Notes: a model not told the origin generated them from the letters alone. A stretch of DNA of 64,000 nucleotides from Bacteroidota bacterium (GCA_016722565.1 JADKIU010000001.1:186001-250000), one strand, 5' to 3'; numbered from the stretch's first letter, positions 27,522 through 35,308 are shown. Translations and numbers: made by a program.

Positions 27522-28028
27522 ATGAAACTAATAGAAAGTAAAGAGAAATTCATCAATGCCTGGGGGACTTTGGGAACCAGCTGGGGAATTAATCGCACCA
27601 TGGCGCAGGTGCATGCTTTGTTATTGGTTTCTCCGGATGCGCTCAGTGCTGAAGACATTATGGAAGAATTAACGATCTCCAGAGGAAACACCAATATGAA
27701 TGTGCGAACATTGATTGATTGGGGGTTGGTATTTAAAGAAACTCGTTCAGGCGAACGCAAGGAGTTTTTTACAGCCGAAAAAGACATCTGGAAAGTATTC
27801 AAGCAAATTGCCAAAGAGCGCAGAAAACGCGAATTAGAGCCAATTTTTAAGGTGTTGGATGAGGTGAAGAATGTGGAAGGCGATAAACGTGATAAAAACA
27901 TTAAATCCTTTGTAGATGCGATTGAAGACATTGAGCGCTTTACCAAAAAGGCAGACCGCACTTTGGAAACAATGATTAAGGCAGATGAAAATTGGCTGGT
28001 TGGCTCTTTTATGAAATTGATGAAATAG
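27522..28028 (+). CDS. GbsR/MarR-family transcriptional regulator
   Basis: A 168-residue regulator. Residues about 8-100 form a winged helix-turn-helix of the GbsR type (GTLGTSWGINRTMAQVHALL, then ALSAEDIMEELTISRGNTNMNVRTL as the helix-turn-helix and FTAEKDIWKVFKQI after the wing); the C-terminal third is a lysine/glutamate-rich helical dimerisation segment. GbsR itself represses choline uptake and glycine betaine synthesis genes in Bacillus, but the many Bacteroidota members have other, mostly unknown targets. Here the gene is flanked by two near-identical inverted repeats, one over its own promoter and one in front of the six-gene operon at 28081, which points to self-control and control of that operon. 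Length and start are usual; the promoter lies just upstream. Confidence 0.88.
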   Translation: MKLIESKEKFINAWGTLGTSWGINRTMAQVHALLLVSPDALSAEDIMEELTISRGNTNMNVRTLIDWGLVFKETRSGERKEFFTAEKDIWKVFKQIAKERRKRELEPIFKVLDEVKNVEGDKRDKNIKSFVDAIEDIERFTKKADRTLETMIKADENWLVGSFMKLMK

Positions 28029-28048
28029 TAGAATATTTTTTTGATTAC

Positions 28049-28072
28049 AAGTTTCAATAATTATTGAAAGTT
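28049..28072. promoter_or_regulatory. Candidate operator 2: 18-bp perfect palindrome before the membrane operon
   Basis: TTTCAATAATTATTGAAA (28052-28069) is a perfect palindrome, flanked by AAG and GTT. The 24-base block matches operator 1 at 27455-27478 in 20 of 24 positions. It lies eight bases before the ATG at 28081. Confidence 0.65.
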
Positions 28073-28080
28073 CTGAAAAA

Positions 28081-28443
28081 ATGAATTACAACATTCTAAC
28101 GTATGCCCTTTATTTTATAGTACTCTTGTTTGTTGTACTGTACGTTGGTCAAACGTTGTACAAAAATGGCCGACCTTTTCTTGTGAACACTTTTTCAGGA
28201 AATGAAACGCTGGCCGATGCCGTCAATAAATTTCTTTTAGCGGGCTATTACCTCACGAATATCGGATATACCATAATTGCACTAAAAATTTGGGAACACG
28301 TTCCTTCTCCAATCGTTATGATAAATGTATTGAGTCTAAAAATAGGAGCAATTGTGATAACACTTGGAATGATGCACTTTATAAATATTGTCAGCCTTGT
28401 GCTATTCGGTAAAAAAAGAAAACAACATATTACTAACCAATAA
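28081..28443 (+). CDS. Small membrane protein, paralogue of the next gene
   Basis: A 120-residue protein with about three hydrophobic segments (roughly 6-26, 56-75 and 83-110) and a short basic C-terminal tail (FGKKRKQH). It shares a plan with the following 146-residue protein: an N-terminal helix, a V-x-x-T-L-x-x-N-G-x-x-F-L-V motif (VGQTLYKNGRPFLVN here), a V-N-K-x-L segment (DAVNKFLLAGYYL) and a last helix with G-x-M-x-F-I-N (GMMHFINIV). I do not know a named family with described function. It opens a tight operon running to 31426 and starts eight bases after a palindrome that matches the one at the regulator's promoter. A tandem duplication probably created the pair. Confidence 0.72.
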   Translation: MNYNILTYALYFIVLLFVVLYVGQTLYKNGRPFLVNTFSGNETLADAVNKFLLAGYYLTNIGYTIIALKIWEHVPSPIVMINVLSLKIGAIVITLGMMHFINIVSLVLFGKKRKQHITNQ

Positions 28444-28455
28444 AAACTAGAAATC

Positions 28456-28896
28456 ATGGACTACATTGTACTCGCTTACAGCATTTATCTGCCAATTGCA
28501 GTTGCATTAACCATTTGGGTGGCTCGCACCCTTCACGCCAACGGAAAAGTTTTTTTAGTGGACATCTTCCATGGACAAAATGAATTGGCCATTTCCGTAA
28601 ACAAATTGTTACAAGTAGGGTTTTATCTAATAAGCTTAGGCTTTGCTATTATTAAATTGGAAATAAACCCAAGATGGGAATACGATAAGGTTACAGGACA
28701 AAATTTTCAGGAACAAATTAACAATTCACAAAGCATGATTGAAGAGTTGAGTTATAAGTTGGGCTCTTTTATTTTAATTTTAGGATTGATGTTGTTCATC
28801 AATTTATTCTTATTGCTAATTCTTAGAAGCGGTTCAAAACCACGCACTCAAACTACTTACACTCCTTCCCAAAATATAGTAGCGAAAGGAGTGTAA
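28456..28896 (+). CDS. Small membrane protein, paralogue of the previous gene
   Basis: A 146-residue protein related to the 120-residue protein before it: VARTLHANGKVFLVD, then SVNKLLQVGFYLISLGFAI, and a last helix containing GLMLFINLFLL. It differs by an inserted charged segment (about 75-100; WEYDKVTGQNFQEQINNSQ) and a longer polar C-terminal tail. Three membrane helices are likely (about 5-25, 55-75, 103-128). The gap to the previous gene is 12 bases and to the next is two, so all are co-transcribed. The pair may form a heteromeric membrane complex, which is inference. No function is known to me. Confidence 0.72.
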   Translation: MDYIVLAYSIYLPIAVALTIWVARTLHANGKVFLVDIFHGQNELAISVNKLLQVGFYLISLGFAIIKLEINPRWEYDKVTGQNFQEQINNSQSMIEELSYKLGSFILILGLMLFINLFLLLILRSGSKPRTQTTYTPSQNIVAKGV

Positions 28897-28898
28897 AA

Positions 28899-29345
28899 AT
28901 GTACGGAGAGAAATTAATAACATATAAAATAACAATCATGTTGTTATGTATTGTGATTACTTCTGCTAGCTTAAATCAGTTTGCTAAGTTGATTCAAGAA
29001 TTAATAACAATAAAATATGACTGGAAGTTTGAATTGTACATGGTGTTAGGACAGCTTATTTTTCAATTCCCATTTATTTATAAAACAACGACAGAACAAA
29101 AGTGGAACTATTATTTTAATATGTTAATTGTTTCTATGATGGGTTCAATTTTACTTTTACCATTGATTGTTTTTAATCACTTCTTTTTTTTAAACAATAT
29201 ACTAAACTGTTTGTACTTTTTTGCGGTTGTGTTGTTTATGTTCTTTGAACATAAAAGAAGAGTCTACTTACTATGCATGCCCTGGTATATTTCTTATACA
29301 TGGGTGCTATATCGTTTTTTAATATTAATTTTTATACTTATATAA
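28899..29345 (+). CDS. Hypothetical membrane protein
   Basis: A 148-residue very hydrophobic protein with about four membrane segments (roughly 12-30, 42-62, 75-95, 105-148), starting two bases after the previous stop and ending directly before the ATG of the TIGR01777 gene with no gap. Aromatic and leucine/isoleucine residues dominate and there is little charged sequence apart from FEHKRR near residue 118. I do not recognise the family. Its tight placement within the operon is the main evidence that it is real. A terminal-oxidase or lipid-related membrane subunit cannot be supported from sequence alone. Confidence 0.62.
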   Translation: MYGEKLITYKITIMLLCIVITSASLNQFAKLIQELITIKYDWKFELYMVLGQLIFQFPFIYKTTTEQKWNYYFNMLIVSMMGSILLLPLIVFNHFFFLNNILNCLYFFAVVLFMFFEHKRRVYLLCMPWYISYTWVLYRFLILIFILI

Positions 29346-30266
29346 ATGCAAATCAATAAACTTATTTTAGCTGGGGGAACAGGTTTTCTCGGCCAAGCAA
29401 TTGTCGACAGATACTTTAAAACTGGAACAGAAATAATTTTACTCACACGGGGCACAACGAAAGTTGTAAACAAGGTGCGTTACATTCACTGGGATGGGAA
29501 AACAAAAGGCGAGTGGACAAAAGAACTCGATGGTGCGGATGTGTTGATTAATCTGACCGGGAAAAGTGTCGATTGCAGATATAACGAAAAGAACAAAGCC
29601 GAAATAATTTCTTCTCGTGTAAACGCCACAAAAATTTTGGGTGAAACCATCAATGAAACCGCTCACCCACCAAAAGTTTGGTTGAATGCTGCCTCTGCAA
29701 CGATTTACCGAAATGCGGAAGACAGAGCAATGGATGAGTTTGACGGAGAAGTTGGAGAAGGATTTTCTGTTGGTGTTTGTCAAGTATGGGAAAAAACATT
29801 CAACGAAATCCAGAACCCTCAAACACGAAAAGTAATTATGCGGATATCCATGGTAATGGGAAAGGGCGGAGGTGTTCTTCCTGTAATGACAAAATTAGTG
29901 AAGGCACGCTTGGGAGGAAAAATGGGAAATGGAAAGCAGTTTATTAGCTGGATACATGAAGAAGATTTTTTGGATGCGATGGAACATTTAATTCAACATG
30001 AAACATCTTCAGGAGCATACAATTTTGCAGCTCCTAACCCTTTGCCAAACAAGGAATTTATGCAGTTAATGCGGAAACAATTAAACATAGGTATTGGATT
30101 GCCTGCTGCTGAATGGATGCTGGAAGTCGGAGCTTTTTTCATCGGCACAGAAACAGAGTTGATTCTTAAAAGTAGAAGAGTGGTTCCTACAAAATTGAAA
30201 AATGAGGGTTTTGTATTTAAATATCCGACAGTGGAACAAGCATTAAAAAATTTATGCGATGCCTAA
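29346..30266 (+). CDS. TIGR01777-family NAD(P)-dependent epimerase/oxidoreductase
   Basis: A 306-residue short-chain dehydrogenase-like protein of the atypical SDR39U1/YfcH (TIGR01777) family. The nucleotide-binding motif GGTGFLG lies at residues 10-16, followed by TRG at the end of the second strand, INLTGKSVDCRYNEKNKAE (the family N-L-x-G-x-x-x-x-x-x-R-W/Y region), and a C-terminal DUF1731-like segment (LPNKEFMQLMRKQL, LLKSRRVVPTKL-like). The substrate of the family is unknown. Members often sit beside SRPBCC (START-like) proteins, as here: the next gene overlaps its end by eight bases. The SRPBCC and DUF2071 proteins that follow have pockets or folds suited to hydrophobic ligands, so a lipid-like substrate is possible but unproven. 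Confidence 0.92.
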   Translation: MQINKLILAGGTGFLGQAIVDRYFKTGTEIILLTRGTTKVVNKVRYIHWDGKTKGEWTKELDGADVLINLTGKSVDCRYNEKNKAEIISSRVNATKILGETINETAHPPKVWLNAASATIYRNAEDRAMDEFDGEVGEGFSVGVCQVWEKTFNEIQNPQTRKVIMRISMVMGKGGGVLPVMTKLVKARLGGKMGNGKQFISWIHEEDFLDAMEHLIQHETSSGAYNFAAPNPLPNKEFMQLMRKQLNIGIGLPAAEWMLEVGAFFIGTETELILKSRRVVPTKLKNEGFVFKYPTVEQALKNLCDA

Positions 30267-30669
30267 AATCACCATTTCAACAGAAATCCGAGCTCCCATT
30301 CAACGCTGTTTTGATCTGGCTAGAAGTATCGATTTACATCAATACACTTCTGCACGAACAGGAGAAAAAGCGATTGCCGGCAAAACGAAAGGACTTATAA
30401 ATAAAGGAAAAACCGTTACCTGGAAAGCGAAACATTTTGGAATTGTTCAAACACTTACATCCGAAATTTCAGAAATGAATCCGCCTTTTATGTTTGAAGA
30501 TAGAATGTTGAAAGGGGCGTTTAAAAAGATTCAACACCAACATTTGTTCGAAGAAAAGGATGGAAGAACCATCATGGTAGACGTGTTTGAGTTTGAATCG
30601 CCTCTAGGCATTTTTGGAAAATTGTTTAATCAGTTTGTCCTAACGAACTACATGTATCGCTTTTTTTAG
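30259..30669 (+). CDS. SRPBCC (START-like) protein, reading frame broken near the C terminus
   Basis: The visible frame gives 136 residues of an SRPBCC ligand-binding protein: the typical opening ISTEIRAPIQRCFDLAR, a central HFGIVQTLTSEISEMNPP and an end VLTNYMYRFF. SRPBCC proteins form a deep hydrophobic pocket. The frame stops at a T7 tract (30661-30667). With one extra T it would run on as FLEERNQQIKKVAETENWK to a TGA at 30735-30737, giving 159 residues, the usual family ending, and a four-base ATGA overlap with the next gene, as elsewhere in this operon. This strongly suggests a single-base loss, real or a sequencing error. Start overlaps the epimerase end by eight bases. Confidence 0.82.
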   Translation: MPKITISTEIRAPIQRCFDLARSIDLHQYTSARTGEKAIAGKTKGLINKGKTVTWKAKHFGIVQTLTSEISEMNPPFMFEDRMLKGAFKKIQHQHLFEEKDGRTIMVDVFEFESPLGIFGKLFNQFVLTNYMYRFF

Positions 30670-30737
30670 AAGAGAGAAATCAACAAATTAAGAAGGTCGC
30701 TGAAACAGAAAACTGGAAAAAATATTTGAAACAATGA
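30661..30737 (+). other. T7 frameshift tract and out-of-frame C-terminal tail of the SRPBCC gene
   Basis: Adding one base to T7 (30661-30667) joins the 136-residue frame to a tail reading LEERNQQIKKVAETENWK and ending TGA at 30735-30737, overlapping the next ATG (30734). Confidence 0.78.
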
Positions 30738-31426
30738 GCGTTTTTTTAACTGCAAAATGGAACAACCTTATCAACATCACCTACGCTGTTGATCCTGAAA
30801 TACTCTTGCCACATTTGCCGAAAGGCTTGAATTTAGATATTATTGATGGAAAAGCATTTGTTAGTTTTGTCGCCTTTGAATTTAATGATGTTTGCGTAAA
30901 AGGCTTTAGAATCCCTTTTCACAGGAGCTTTCCGGAAATCAACTTACGTTTTTATGTAAATAAAAACGGAAAACGTGGAGTGGTTTTTATAAAAGAGTTT
31001 GTTCCGAAATATTTTGTTGCACGGATTGCAAACACGATTTATAATGAGCCCTATTCATCTATTAAAATGAAAAACACAGTTGAAAATAGCAACAATGAGA
31101 TTCGTGTAAAACACTCTTTTTGTCTGCAGGAAGAATGGTTTGACATAAGTGTAACAGCAGAAAACAAAAGCATAATTCCGCCTTTTGAAAGCATGGAACA
31201 TTTTTTTAAAGAGCACGATATTGGTTTTGGAAAAAGTAAAAAAAATAGAACAATAGAATATCTGGTGGAACATCCTGTTTGGGAAGTTTATCCAAACCCG
31301 AAGGTCGAGTCGAATGTGTGTTTTGAAAAAATATACGGGAAGAAGTGGGCGTTTTTGGATTCTCAAAAACCGTTCAACGTGCTATTGGCAAAAGGGTCGG
31401 AAGTAAAAGTCTTCGACAAAAAATAG
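30734..31426 (+). CDS. DUF2071 (YqjF-like) protein
   Basis: A 230-residue protein with the DUF2071/YqjF pattern: TAKWNNLINITYAVDP near the start, ILLPHLPKGLNLDIIDGKAFVSFVAF (about 22-48; the conserved LP-x-G-L and D-G-x-A/x-V-S segments) and RSFPEINLRFYVN (about 65-77). The family adopts a beta-rich acetoacetate-decarboxylase-like fold; its function is not established. It is the last gene of the operon starting at 28081, and its ATG overlaps the repaired SRPBCC stop by four bases. The stop TAG directly touches the stop of the convergent Ppx/GppA gene, and a hairpin covers both. Confidence 0.88.
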   Translation: MSVFLTAKWNNLINITYAVDPEILLPHLPKGLNLDIIDGKAFVSFVAFEFNDVCVKGFRIPFHRSFPEINLRFYVNKNGKRGVVFIKEFVPKYFVARIANTIYNEPYSSIKMKNTVENSNNEIRVKHSFCLQEEWFDISVTAENKSIIPPFESMEHFFKEHDIGFGKSKKNRTIEYLVEHPVWEVYPNPKVESNVCFEKIYGKKWAFLDSQKPFNVLLAKGSEVKVFDKK

Positions 31427-31447
31427 CTATGCATTCGCTGTTTTTTT
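31418..31447. terminator. Bidirectional hairpin built from two abutting stop codons
   Basis: AAAAAATAGC (31418-31427) pairs with GCTGTTTTTT (31437-31446), one G-T wobble, nine-base loop. The two stops TAG/CTA (31424-31429) lie in the left arm and loop. T runs exist on the 3' side for both directions. Confidence 0.6.
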
Positions 31448-32323
31448 CTCCAGCTGTTTTTCATAAAGTTGATGCACAATTCCGTCAGAAAGGCCGATTT
31501 GTGGAACAAGCACCTTTTCAATTTCCGCTTTTTTCAGCACGCTCAATAAAATTTTTGATGCGGGAATAATAACATCTGCCCGATCGGGATTTAACCCGAA
31601 CACCTGCATCCGCTCTTCGTATGTATACGATTCGAGTACTTCGTAGAGATTCTTTATTTTTAAGGTTGAAATTGCTTTGTTGGGTTTTCGCCCAATCATT
31701 TTAAAAAGCTTATTAATGTTACCACCAGAACCAATTGCGATGAGCGGCTTGTATCCTGCTGTTTGTTCTTTCACCCAATTTTTAAAGTAATTCCAGTATT
31801 CTTTGTCGATTTGCTCGTGCAACATTCGTATGGTTCCAATGTTGAACGATTGAGAAACCACCACTTTATTTTTAGAGAACAATGTAATCTCTGTGCTGCC
31901 ACCACCAATATCAATGTATAAATAGTTGTTGGCTTTATCTAAATGCTCTTCGATGTGATTGGAAAAAATAATATCTGCTTCGGTTTTACCGTCAATGATT
32001 TCAATTTTTATACCTGCTTCTTTTCTAACACGTGCTACCACATCGTAACCATTTTCTGCATCGCGCATCGCAGATGTTGCACAGGCGCGATAATCTACAG
32101 CATCATACACATCAATCAGATGTTTAAATGCTTTCATCGCTGTTACTAGTTTGTCGGCCTTTTTAGTGGAAATTCTTTTATTTAGGAAGGAGTCTTCACC
32201 CAAACGAATGGGTACACGAATGAGTTCTGCTTTTTTGTAAAATGTTTTGCCATTGTCTTCATATACATTACAAAACAATAAGCGAACGGCATTGGAGCCT
32301 ATATCAATAGCAGCAAACTTCAA
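31427..32323 (-). CDS. Ppx/GppA exopolyphosphatase-type phosphatase
   Basis: A 298-residue protein of the ASKHA-fold Ppx/GppA family: phosphate-1 motif FAAIDIGSNAVRLLF (residues 2-16), CATSAMRDAENG (about 80-91), phosphate-2 motif YIDIGGGSTEITLF (about 139-152) and SGGNINKLFKMIG. It lacks the extra C-terminal HD-like domain of E. coli Ppx, so it is the short form common in Bacteroidota. It removes phosphate from polyphosphate and/or pppGpp. It begins six bases after the polyphosphate kinase stop, so synthesis and breakdown enzymes are co-transcribed. Whether the main substrate is polyphosphate or pppGpp cannot be told; the neighbour favours polyphosphate. Confidence 0.92.
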   Translation of the reverse strand: MKFAAIDIGSNAVRLLFCNVYEDNGKTFYKKAELIRVPIRLGEDSFLNKRISTKKADKLVTAMKAFKHLIDVYDAVDYRACATSAMRDAENGYDVVARVRKEAGIKIEIIDGKTEADIIFSNHIEEHLDKANNYLYIDIGGGSTEITLFSKNKVVVSQSFNIGTIRMLHEQIDKEYWNYFKNWVKEQTAGYKPLIAIGSGGNINKLFKMIGRKPNKAISTLKIKNLYEVLESYTYEERMQVFGLNPDRADVIIPASKILLSVLKKAEIEKVLVPQIGLSDGIVHQLYEKQLEKKTANA

Positions 32324-32329
32324 TGGATA

Positions 32330-34390
32330 TTAGTTTCTTTTCGATTTCATTAAATTAAACATTTCCTCTTGTGCACGAACCTTTAACTTGCCTAGGGGTT
32401 TACGGTATTCATTATTTTGCTGACTGCCCAATACTCGAGCCTTTGTGTTGTCTGACCATAATGTATCAATGATGCTGCGCAACTCTTTTTGTACATTTTT
32501 GTCATAAATAGGAACAGCAACCTCCGAACGATGATCTAAATTTCGTGTCATCCAGTCTGCCGAAGATATAAAGTATTTCTCTTCACCATTGTTATGAAAT
32601 ATGAACACTCGGCTATGTTCCAAATATTTATCCACAATACTAATGGCTTCTATATTTTCACTCAATCCTTTAACCCCGGCTACAAGTGAGCAAATCCCTC
32701 GTACAATCAACTTTATTTTTACACCCTCAGAGCTGGCATCATAAAGTTTTCGTATCATGTCAGCATCTACTAAGTTGTTTAATTTCAAGACAATAGACGC
32801 TGGCTTGTTCGCTTTTGCATTCTGGATTTCTTTGTTAATAAGTTGCACTAAACGCTTACGCATAAAAAATGGTGAAACCAAAAGATGTTTGTAGGTTCCG
32901 CCTTTAAAATTATCCGAGTAAAAATTGAACACTTTTTCAACCTCGTCCGTTATGTTTTTGTTTGCAGTAAGAAGTGTATGGTCGGTATATACTTTGGATG
33001 TATCACCGTTAAAATTACCCGTTCCAATATGAGCGTATTGATTAAGTACACCCGATTCTCTTCTGGTTATTAAAAACATTTTTGAATGTACTTTTAATCC
33101 AGGAACACCGTAGATTACATTAGCGCCCTCCTCCTGCAATTTATCAGACCAGTAAATGTTTGCTTCTTCATCGAAGCGCGCTTGTAATTCAATAACTGCA
33201 GTCACCTCTTTCCCATTTTTTAGAGCGTTGATTAGCGCTTTAACGATGTTTGAGTTTTTTGCAACTCGGTAAAGCGTAATCTTAATACTTTGTACTTTTG
33301 GATCGATTGAGGCTTCTCTTAACAAGTCAATAATATGATCGAATGACTGATATGGGTAGGTTAAGAGGACATCTTTCTTTTTAATAATTTTAATAATAGA
33401 GGACTGGTCTATTAAATCAGGGTGTTTGATTGGAATAATTTTCTTGTAGCTCAGATTGGGGTGGCCAACATTTGGGAAAGAGATAAAATCTTTAAAGTTG
33501 TGGTATCTTCCTCCCGGAATAGGGTTGTCTTCTTTTCCAAGTTTGATTTTTTTCATAATAAAATCTAACATGTCTGAACTAATAGCACTATCGTATACCA
33601 ATCGAACGGGTTGTCCCTTTTTACGCGCTTTTAGTCCCTTAGAAATTTTCTCTACAAAACTTTTAGAAAGGTCTGTATCAATATCAATTTCTGCATCTCT
33701 TGTTAACTTGATATTATAGGCTTCAATATAATCGTACTCAAAATTTTGAAATACATCTTCTAAGCAAAAACGAATGACATCATCTAGTAAAATAATAAAA
33801 CTATTTTCATTGTTTTTCGGTAAAACCAAAAAACGGGAAATGTTATCTGTTGGTACTTCTACTATTGCAAATTTGCTTTTTTTGGAAAGATCATTTTTGC
33901 CTAGTTTAATAATTAAGTAACCTAAACGGTCTTTTAAATAAGGAAATGCTGGTGTATTGTCCAGCATGATTGGAAAAAGTGACGATTTTACTTTTTCTCT
34001 AAAATAGTCTTTAACAAAAGCACCTTGAATGGGAGTCAATTGCTTTTCATTAATGATGGAAATGTTGTGCTTTTTTAAATCACGGATAATAACTTGATAC
34101 GTGCGTTCAAACTTTTCTTGTTGAGTAATAACCGCTTTTTGAATTTTATCTAAAAGACGAACAGGGTTTTCACCCATTAACTCTTCGGCTTTTTTCTGGT
34201 GCTTTACAACACGTTTAAGTGTTGCCACCCGAACCCGAAAAAACTCATCCCGATTATTTGAATAGATTCCTAAAAACTTCAGGCGTTCAATCAACGGAAC
34301 AGTTTTATCTTCGGCTTCTTGTAAAACCCTTTCATTAAAGGCCAGCCAGCTTAATTCTCGATTGATTAAAACAATACTTTTCTTCGCCAT
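32330..34390 (-). CDS. ppk1: Polyphosphate kinase 1
   Basis: A 686-residue enzyme that reversibly makes inorganic polyphosphate from ATP. I start at the ATG at 34390 (AKKSIVLINRELSWLAFN, the usual family opening); a TTG nine bases upstream only adds MWC. Visible: the N domain (RELSWLAFNERVLQEAED, LKFLGIYSNNRDEFFRVRV), the middle ARFDEEANIYWSDKLQEEG, and two phospholipase-D-like catalytic domains, with the phosphohistidine motif KVHSKMFLI at about residue 435 and a second HSRVFIFHNNG at about 591, then SADWMTRNLDHRSEV near the end. Ppx/GppA follows in the same operon. A CAAAAGTA block (34412-34419) reads TACTTTTG on the minus strand and may be its -7 element, although the lysine-rich gene just upstream could also share the transcript. 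Confidence 0.96.
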   Translation of the reverse strand: MAKKSIVLINRELSWLAFNERVLQEAEDKTVPLIERLKFLGIYSNNRDEFFRVRVATLKRVVKHQKKAEELMGENPVRLLDKIQKAVITQQEKFERTYQVIIRDLKKHNISIINEKQLTPIQGAFVKDYFREKVKSSLFPIMLDNTPAFPYLKDRLGYLIIKLGKNDLSKKSKFAIVEVPTDNISRFLVLPKNNENSFIILLDDVIRFCLEDVFQNFEYDYIEAYNIKLTRDAEIDIDTDLSKSFVEKISKGLKARKKGQPVRLVYDSAISSDMLDFIMKKIKLGKEDNPIPGGRYHNFKDFISFPNVGHPNLSYKKIIPIKHPDLIDQSSIIKIIKKKDVLLTYPYQSFDHIIDLLREASIDPKVQSIKITLYRVAKNSNIVKALINALKNGKEVTAVIELQARFDEEANIYWSDKLQEEGANVIYGVPGLKVHSKMFLITRRESGVLNQYAHIGTGNFNGDTSKVYTDHTLLTANKNITDEVEKVFNFYSDNFKGGTYKHLLVSPFFMRKRLVQLINKEIQNAKANKPASIVLKLNNLVDADMIRKLYDASSEGVKIKLIVRGICSLVAGVKGLSENIEAISIVDKYLEHSRVFIFHNNGEEKYFISSADWMTRNLDHRSEVAVPIYDKNVQKELRSIIDTLWSDNTKARVLGSQQNNEYRKPLGKLKVRAQEEMFNLMKSKRN

Positions 34391-34411
34391 ACACCACAAA
34401 AAATTACATCA

Positions 34412-34419
34412 CAAAAGTA
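34412..34419 (-). promoter_or_regulatory. Candidate -7 element for ppk1-ppx
   Basis: On the minus strand the bases read TACTTTTG, matching TAnnTTTG, 21 bases before the ATG at 34390. No -33 TTG is evident. Confidence 0.4.
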
Positions 34420-34425
34420 CTAAAT

Positions 34426-34683
34426 TTATTTTTTGCTTTTTGTTTTCTTAACGGGAGCAGCCACTTTCGCTTTTGTTTTCACCGCTGTTTTTGTTTTTAC
34501 AGCAGGTTTAGTAACTGTTTTTTCTTTCAATGCTTTGTAAAACTTTTTAGCAATTGTTTTACTTGCGTCATGTGTTGTTTTACGCACTTTCTTTGCCGAT
34601 TCAGCATTTTTTTTACTTAACACTTCTTCAATTGTTTTTACCAAAGTAAGCTCAAGTTCTTTACGGAGTTCTTTTTTGTTCAT
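34426..34683 (-). CDS. Lysine-rich histone H1-like protein
   Basis: An 85-residue basic protein. The first half is helical and mixed-charge (MNKKELRKELELTLVKTIEEVL, AKKFYKALK); the second half (about 57-85) is a lysine/alanine/threonine/proline tail of the histone H1 kind (AVKTKTAVKTKAKVAAPVKK, ending KSKK). Such proteins in bacteria usually bind DNA and polyanions non-specifically. It lies 35 bases upstream of the polyphosphate kinase gene on the same strand, which makes an interaction with polyphosphate worth noting; lysine-rich tails are known to bind or be modified by polyphosphate. That link is an inference from position and charge only. Confidence 0.75.
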   Translation of the reverse strand: MNKKELRKELELTLVKTIEEVLSKKNAESAKKVRKTTHDASKTIAKKFYKALKEKTVTKPAVKTKTAVKTKAKVAAPVKKTKSKK

Positions 34684-34772
34684 GATTTAATGTTTTAATA
34701 ATAGTTAAATGTGTGAAAATAATGCATGCAAAAAGCGTTTTAACCCAACCTTAACAATTTTTTAACCGCCCG

Positions 34773-35267
34773 TTAGGGATGGTTTTTGGGAACATCAAAG
34801 AAAATTAATGCATTATTTTTTTTTGAAAATGTTTCCCAATCTTTTGCTTCGGATTGTATTCCAACGATTCCACACGTTGGCATTTCCTGCGCCAGTGCAT
34901 TGGTCAATGTATTGGCCGTATTGGTAATGGTTGGGTTGTGCCCAAACAATAAAACTATTGCATGTTTCGATTCTAATTTGGATATCACTTGTAAGTAATC
35001 TTTAACCGAAGTATCATAGAGCTTTTGGGTGATATGAATCGATTGCGGATCATAATTTAAACTTCTGCAAAAAATTAATGCTGTTGATATGGCTCTGATA
35101 GCAGGACTACTGATGATTAAATCCGGAATAATTTTTTTCTCTTTTAAAATCAGACTCATCTTTTGCGCATCGTTATAGCCTCTTTCATTTAAAGGGCGGT
35201 CGATATCAGAGAGGTGGTTAATGGACCAATCGGATTTTGCATGACGGATGAAATAAAGTGATTTCAT
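34773..35267 (-). CDS. SixA-type histidine phosphatase
   Basis: A 164-residue member of the histidine phosphatase superfamily, short SixA type. The RHG-like motif is RHAKSDW (residues 8-14) with the phospho-accepting histidine at position 9; RPLNERGYNDAQKM follows, then SSPAIRAISTA and the second catalytic histidine in FGHNPTI (about 108-114). SixA dephosphorylates phosphohistidine on phosphotransfer proteins; many Bacteroidota relatives have unknown small-molecule or protein targets. It is first in a minus-strand group with the lysine-rich protein, ppk1 and ppx, with 89 bases between it and the next gene, so it may be separately transcribed. Confidence 0.92.
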   Translation of the reverse strand: MKSLYFIRHAKSDWSINHLSDIDRPLNERGYNDAQKMSLILKEKKIIPDLIISSPAIRAISTALIFCRSLNYDPQSIHITQKLYDTSVKDYLQVISKLESKHAIVLLFGHNPTITNTANTLTNALAQEMPTCGIVGIQSEAKDWETFSKKNNALIFFDVPKNHP

Positions 35268-35308
35268 TTTTTAAACTATCTTTAAGCTGAAATTATACAA
35301 GTAAATGT

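Noticed and set aside
34391..34399. TTG start of polyphosphate kinase
   Set aside because: It only adds three residues; the ATG at 34390 gives the usual family N terminus.
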